The notes under the pieces were generated by a model. It ran no database searches, had not been told where the DNA came from, and saw nothing but the letters and a program-made list of their open reading frames with translations. A stretch of DNA of 21,341 nt from Planctomycetota bacterium (GTDB lineage Bacteria; Planctomycetota; GCA-002687715), in assembly GCA_013213915.1 (NCBI GenBank), contig JABSRK010000021.1, forward strand, positions 1 to 21,341. Direction: 5' to 3'. How positions within the stretch are numbered: position 1 is the first letter of the stretch; each line of letters starts with the position of its first letter. Positions 17,695-21,341 of the stretch are shown piece by piece. Made by a program: the position numbers and the translations under genes.

Positions 17695-20400
17695 CTAGTC
17701 CGACCCGTCCACCAGGAACCACGCGACGCGTGCTACGGGCGTGGCGCCCCTGTCCGGCTGGTCCGTCGCCAGACGCATCTCGAGGACGTGACGCCCTCTC
17801 TCGAGATCAGTGTGCAATACGTGTGACCACGGCAGGTGCAGGGCGCGACTCCAGCGCGTGAACAGGTCGGTGCGGCGCCAGGGTCCGCCGTCGACACGCG
17901 ATTCGATGACGCCGGCGTCCGGCCCTGCGGTGACGAGGACGCCCACGGCGCGGCCCGAGAAGGGGAGCTCACACGTCGCGCCCGGCGCGCCGCTGACGAG
18001 CATGGGGACGCGGACGAAACCGGCGCGGGTTCCCTTGCGGTCGGTGGGCGTCCACGACGGGTCGATGGACCAGCCCGCCCGCTTCCGTGACTTTGCGACG
18101 GGCACGAGCTGGCCGTTCGTGTACGACGCGGTGTCGAGCGGTCCCGGGAGGGGGTGGGGCGCGGAGGATGCGGGGGGGCGCGCCCAGGCCGCGTCCAGCA
18201 AGCGGGTGATGCTCGTGGCGTACAGCTTCTGTCCGAACGGAGAAGGATGCAGGTTCTTGAAGTCGTCCTTCCAGGTGAACTCGCCGGCGTCGATGCGCTC
18301 GGTGACCTCGAGCGCCAGGTCGAGGGACGGGACCCCGTAGTGGTTGGCGACGCGCTCGTGGATGCGAATGACGGCAGGGACGACGCCGCGTTGGAGCTCG
18401 CGCATCTTGGACGGATCGACGAAGTGCAACATGACGACGTCCAGGTTCGGGTTCCGGATCCGCGCGTGGCGGACGATCCCCTCCATGCCGCGCAGCATCT
18501 CCTGTTCCGTGCGCCCGTTGGTCGAGTCGTTGACCGCTGCCTCCACAAACAAGAGGTCGATCGGGCCCTTCGCGAACACGTCCCGCCCGAGCCGGAACGC
18601 CCCCGGTGTGGACCCGAAGGACGAGATTCCGGCGTTGACGAATTCGAACTCCGTGCCCGGAAACCTCCGTCTCAGACCGTCGCTGACCTGATCGCGCCAA
18701 CCTGGGTTGTGGGTGATCGATCCGCCTAGAAACGCGACCCGGCCTCGCTTTTTTTCCTGCCAACTGCTCCGACAGTTTTCGAGGCCGCTCCGTAGCACGA
18801 ACCAGTCACCGCTGCCCACGGTGTGGCGCAGGATGAAGCCGACGATGGGCGCCGGGTCGCCAAGGCTGTGGGGGTGATGGCCGACGCCGGGTTTTGCGAT
18901 GACCCGGACCGGACCGCCCAGGGTCCGGTAGCGCCGCTCGACCACCCGCGCGTTCTCCTCCAAGGGGACCACATCGTCGGCGTCGCCGCAGACGTGGAGC
19001 ATGGGGATGCCCGCCTTCGCCAGGGGCTCCAACTGGTCGACCGGATTACCCGACCAGCCCTCGCTGCTCTTCTCGTCGAGGCCGTGTGCTTGCAGGCACC
19101 GTTGCCACGAGGGTTCGTGCCCCTTGCCGCGCCCCTTGCCGCCGGGCCAGCTCCGGATGTCGCAGACGGCGGCGTCCGCGTAGATGCAGGCGACGCGCTC
19201 GGGGTGCTTTGCTGCCCAGCGAAAGACGATGAGGCCACCGCGGCTCATGCACTCGAGCGCCGCCTTCTTCGCGAGGCCGAGTTCGGTCGTGACATGCGCG
19301 TAGCACGCGTCCCAACAGGCGATGGCGTCGTCGTTGCCGTAGAGATTGGCCACGTCCGCGTACACGAGGTGGAAGCCGCGCGCGAGCAACGCCAGATCGG
19401 TCTGCGGCTCGTGCCCGAAGAACCGCGCGCGCCAGATCCACGGCCGGCCGGCGGCCGGTCGATCGGGCTCGACCACGATGAGCTGTCGTCCGTTCAGCTT
19501 GATGTCGCGACGGGTGTACCCGTGCCAGGACCGGGTGCCGTCCAGGGCGATGGTGGGTGGCCCGGAGAGCCACCCGAGGGAGGCCAGGAAGCGGTCCATG
19601 GCGCGGACCGTGCTGACGTAATCGGCCATCGACCGCGGGCGGGCGTTGAAGAACCCGTGCCCGCGACCGCTGTAGAGGTGCAGATCGCATCGGCTCCCGA
19701 CCGCGCTGATGGCATCCCGGAAGGCGATGACGTTGCTCACCGGGACCGTCTTGTCGGCGTCGCCGTGGAACACGATGGTCGGCGGCGCCTCCGACGTCAC
19801 GTGGTGGACCGGAGAGATCTCTCGGTAGCGTTCCTTCAGCCGGCTGTATCCGTATCCGTCCGGCCCCGTATCGACGACCGGGTTGAACAGGATCAGGGCG
19901 TTGGGACGGGAGCCCGTGCGGCCGTCTTCTGCGGGATCATCGAACCCGTCGATGAAGCTGGTGCAAGCGGCGACGTGTCCCCCCGCGGAACCACCCGCGG
20001 CGGCGATCCGGTTGGCGTCGATGCCCAGTTCGTTCGCGTGCGCCCGGACCCAGCGGATCGCGGACTTGCCGTCGCTGACGCAGTCGAACGGGGTGGCGTC
20101 GCCGCGGCGCTTGACGCGGTACTCCGCGGAGATCGCGACGAGGCCGCGTCGGGCCAGGTAGCTCCCGTGGGGAGCGAACTGCTGCGGAGTACCCGACGTC
20201 CATCCGCCCCCGAAGAAGAACACGACGGCGGGGCGCCGGTCGGCGGGTTTCCATCCGTCGGGCTTGAAGACGTGCAGGCGCAGATCGACTCCGCCGGCCT
20301 GCTTGTATTTTCTCGGCTGGGACCCTGGGAGCCCGGGTGCCTGGGCCGGCGCGAACGTAAGTAGAAGCGCTGTCGTGACAAGGATGCGAGTGAGGTTCAT
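17695..20400 (-). CDS. Secreted three-headed esterase: BD-FAE-type hydrolase + second alpha/beta hydrolase + SGNH/GDSL hydrolase
   Basis: 901 residues from ATG 20400, chosen over an in-frame ATG at 20934 because it gives SD GAGG seven bases upstream and a signal peptide (RILVTTALLLTFAPA, then Q20). Domain 1 (~30-275): alpha/beta hydrolase of the feruloyl/acetyl-xylan esterase type, with oxyanion F-F-G-G-G-W (62-67), nucleophile G-G-S138-A-G-G, acid D214 or D216 and H248. Domain 2 (~285-527): another alpha/beta hydrolase with C-M-S386-R-G-G at the nucleophile elbow, D473-A-D475-D476 and G-x-G-H508-H. Domain 3 (~550-740): SGNH hydrolase with G-G-S561-I-T, N589-A-G591, V-N624-D and N-L-H718-P. 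Residues ~755-901 form a beta-rich module typical of the end of this SGNH family. Predicted role: removing acyl groups from polysaccharides outside the cytoplasm, possibly several ester types by one chain. All three serine sites look intact. Substrates are inferred. Confidence 0.85.
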   Translation of the reverse strand: MNLTRILVTTALLLTFAPAQAPGLPGSQPRKYKQAGGVDLRLHVFKPDGWKPADRRPAVVFFFGGGWTSGTPQQFAPHGSYLARRGLVAISAEYRVKRRGDATPFDCVSDGKSAIRWVRAHANELGIDANRIAAAGGSAGGHVAACTSFIDGFDDPAEDGRTGSRPNALILFNPVVDTGPDGYGYSRLKERYREISPVHHVTSEAPPTIVFHGDADKTVPVSNVIAFRDAISAVGSRCDLHLYSGRGHGFFNARPRSMADYVSTVRAMDRFLASLGWLSGPPTIALDGTRSWHGYTRRDIKLNGRQLIVVEPDRPAAGRPWIWRARFFGHEPQTDLALLARGFHLVYADVANLYGNDDAIACWDACYAHVTTELGLAKKAALECMSRGGLIVFRWAAKHPERVACIYADAAVCDIRSWPGGKGRGKGHEPSWQRCLQAHGLDEKSSEGWSGNPVDQLEPLAKAGIPMLHVCGDADDVVPLEENARVVERRYRTLGGPVRVIAKPGVGHHPHSLGDPAPIVGFILRHTVGSGDWFVLRSGLENCRSSWQEKKRGRVAFLGGSITHNPGWRDQVSDGLRRRFPGTEFEFVNAGISSFGSTPGAFRLGRDVFAKGPIDLLFVEAAVNDSTNGRTEQEMLRGMEGIVRHARIRNPNLDVVMLHFVDPSKMRELQRGVVPAVIRIHERVANHYGVPSLDLALEVTERIDAGEFTWKDDFKNLHPSPFGQKLYATSITRLLDAAWARPPASSAPHPLPGPLDTASYTNGQLVPVAKSRKRAGWSIDPSWTPTDRKGTRAGFVRVPMLVSGAPGATCELPFSGRAVGVLVTAGPDAGVIESRVDGGPWRRTDLFTRWSRALHLPWSHVLHTDLERGRHVLEMRLATDQPDRGATPVARVAWFLVDGSD

Positions 20401-20505
20401 GGGTGCCTCGGCTGGCCCCTGTCGTACCACGCCGTCGCGGGCCTGCCCTCCTGTCCTGTTCGTCGTCCCGGGCGTAGTCTTCTCGGAATACAAGGAGGTG
20501 GCGCC
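20401..20505. promoter_or_regulatory. 105-bp divergent intergenic region
   Basis: This lies between the leftward esterase gene and the rightward zinc-ribbon gene, so promoters for both should be here or overlap the gene ends. The clearest element is a near-perfect SD, AAGGAGGTG at 20492-20500, before ATG 20506. A palindromic CCCGGG occurs near 20468. I found no convincing -35/-10 pair for either direction. Confidence 0.35.
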
Positions 20506-21341
20506 ATGGCGGTAGAAGCGATCTGTGCTGGGTGCGGCAAGGTGTGGAAGGTTCCGGACCCCGCTCGCACGTACAAGTGCAAGGAGTGTGGCGGCAAGGT
20601 GGCCGTCGCAAAGGAGGCTCCCGCACCTGAGCCTGCTCCGGCGCTCCCCGAGGCTGAAGCGCGAAGGGCGCAGACGGTGCAGCAGCGGACCCTCGCGTCG
20701 CTCCCCCCCGAGACGAAACCGCCCGAGAAGCGGGTTGGCGGCGCGTCGGGCCGCAACAAGATCCTCATCATTGGCGGCGCGGTCGTCGTATTGGTGGGGG
20801 TGATCATCGCCATTAGCATCGCGTTGCAGGGACCGTCCTTGGAGGAACGAATGGATGCTTTCGCGATCGCCTGGGAGTCCGGACCAACAGACGGCCTCCA
20901 GGTCTGGTTTCGGCAGCCATACGTCACGGCGCACTGGCCCAAGCTGGTCAAGAAATTTGACGATCGTGGTTGGCAGAACTCGCGACCGTCACTGACCGGG
21001 CGGGTCATCGTGAAAGAGACCGACGACAGGGGTCTTGGGGAGTTCCATATCGGCAGCGGAGTGTGCACGACCACCTGGCGCAAGGAACGGAGCGAGTGGA
21101 GGCTCTCCAATATCCAGGTTCCTTCGTACAAGGAGGCTGACGATCCGCCTTCAAGGAAGTCGAAGCAGGCTCTGACGGGAGCCCTCGCCACGTTCCGCGC
21201 GACCTGGAACGAGAAGCGGTACACGGATGTGCGTGTCATGTTGGACAAGAACGCAACGCCGAACGTCGTTGACGGGCTCGAGCGGACCGGCAAGGTGCAC
21301 GAGTCGCGGCTGCCATTGGCGGAGGGGCCCGACATCAAGTT
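20506..21341 (+). CDS. Zinc-ribbon, single-pass membrane protein with extracytoplasmic domain, 3' end outside window
   Basis: 278 codons are visible and the frame is open to the right edge. Start is well fixed by AAGGAGGTG seven bases upstream. Cys7-x-x-Cys10 and Cys25-x-x-Cys28 form an N-terminal zinc ribbon (residues 5-30). A Pro/Glu/Ala-rich low-complexity linker follows (~36-80), then R-N-K and one hydrophobic helix (~85-107). The remaining ~170 residues form a globular part with repeated 'A-x-x-x-W-E' and 'A-T-F-R-A-T-W-N' helices, which look like two copies of an NTF2/DUF-like alpha+beta unit (around 112-205 and 220 onwards), but I do not recognise a family. Topology would put the ribbon in the cytoplasm and the larger domain outside. 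The layout (ribbon, linker, TM, outer domain) is common in uncharacterised planctomycete proteins. Function unknown. Confidence 0.75.
   Translation, partial: MAVEAICAGCGKVWKVPDPARTYKCKECGGKVAVAKEAPAPEPAPALPEAEARRAQTVQQRTLASLPPETKPPEKRVGGASGRNKILIIGGAVVVLVGVIIAISIALQGPSLEERMDAFAIAWESGPTDGLQVWFRQPYVTAHWPKLVKKFDDRGWQNSRPSLTGRVIVKETDDRGLGEFHIGSGVCTTTWRKERSEWRLSNIQVPSYKEADDPPSRKSKQALTGALATFRATWNEKRYTDVRVMLDKNATPNVVDGLERTGKVHESRLPLAEGPDIK

Noticed and set aside
20401..20934. N-terminal extension of the triple esterase from an ATG at 20934
   Set aside because: It would run antisense through the zinc-ribbon gene, which has a near-perfect SD, and would hide a clear signal peptide.

Overview
The window reads as part of a high-GC chromosome from an environmental Gram-negative-type bacterium, most plausibly a Planctomycetota member. 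This rests on gene content, not on a marker gene: several secreted PQQ-like beta-propeller proteins, one with EF-hand loops, a secreted C-type-lectin/arylsulfotransferase fusion with an extra beta-rich tail, a fused multi-esterase, and a very large exported TPR protein. I saw no rRNA, tRNA, CRISPR array, insertion sequence or phage gene. Every assignment comes from reading motifs; no database search was possible.

Layout. Eight genes run leftwards from 16205 to the left edge: a propeller (14787-16205), a DAO-type FAD oxidoreductase (13578-14771), a second propeller (12161-13531), a 2180-residue exported TPR protein (5557-12099), a CTLD-arylsulfotransferase (3066-5384), and a tightly overlapping trio. 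The trio is a LURP-one/Tubby-like protein (2441-3013), a zinc-ribbon/two-TM mini-protein (2184-2444) and a BNR/Asp-box beta-propeller that runs off the left edge (1-2184). A third propeller (16248-17675) is divergent from the first across only 42 bp. It converges on a leftward gene (17695-20400) that encodes three hydrolase domains in one chain. A rightward zinc-ribbon/single-TM protein starts at 20506 and runs off the right edge.

How the genes may work together. Seven of the ten genes encode proteins with an N-terminal export signal, so this is a cell-envelope or extracellular region. The enzymatic theme is ester chemistry on polymers or aromatics: sulfuryl transfer (arylsulfotransferase) and deacylation (two alpha/beta hydrolases plus one SGNH domain). 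Around these sit many interaction scaffolds (propellers, lectin fold, TPRs). A role in modifying or using sulfated and acylated glycans is a reasonable hypothesis but is not shown by the sequence.

Most notable observations: all seven predicted signal peptides can be cleaved to leave Gln at position 1 of the mature protein (a 'Q-rule'); the three-headed esterase; the cysteine-free lectin fold on a sulfotransferase whose catalytic-residue spacing closely matches E. coli ASST; and a nested 9-bp tandem repeat coding Gly-Val-Thr in the TPR giant.
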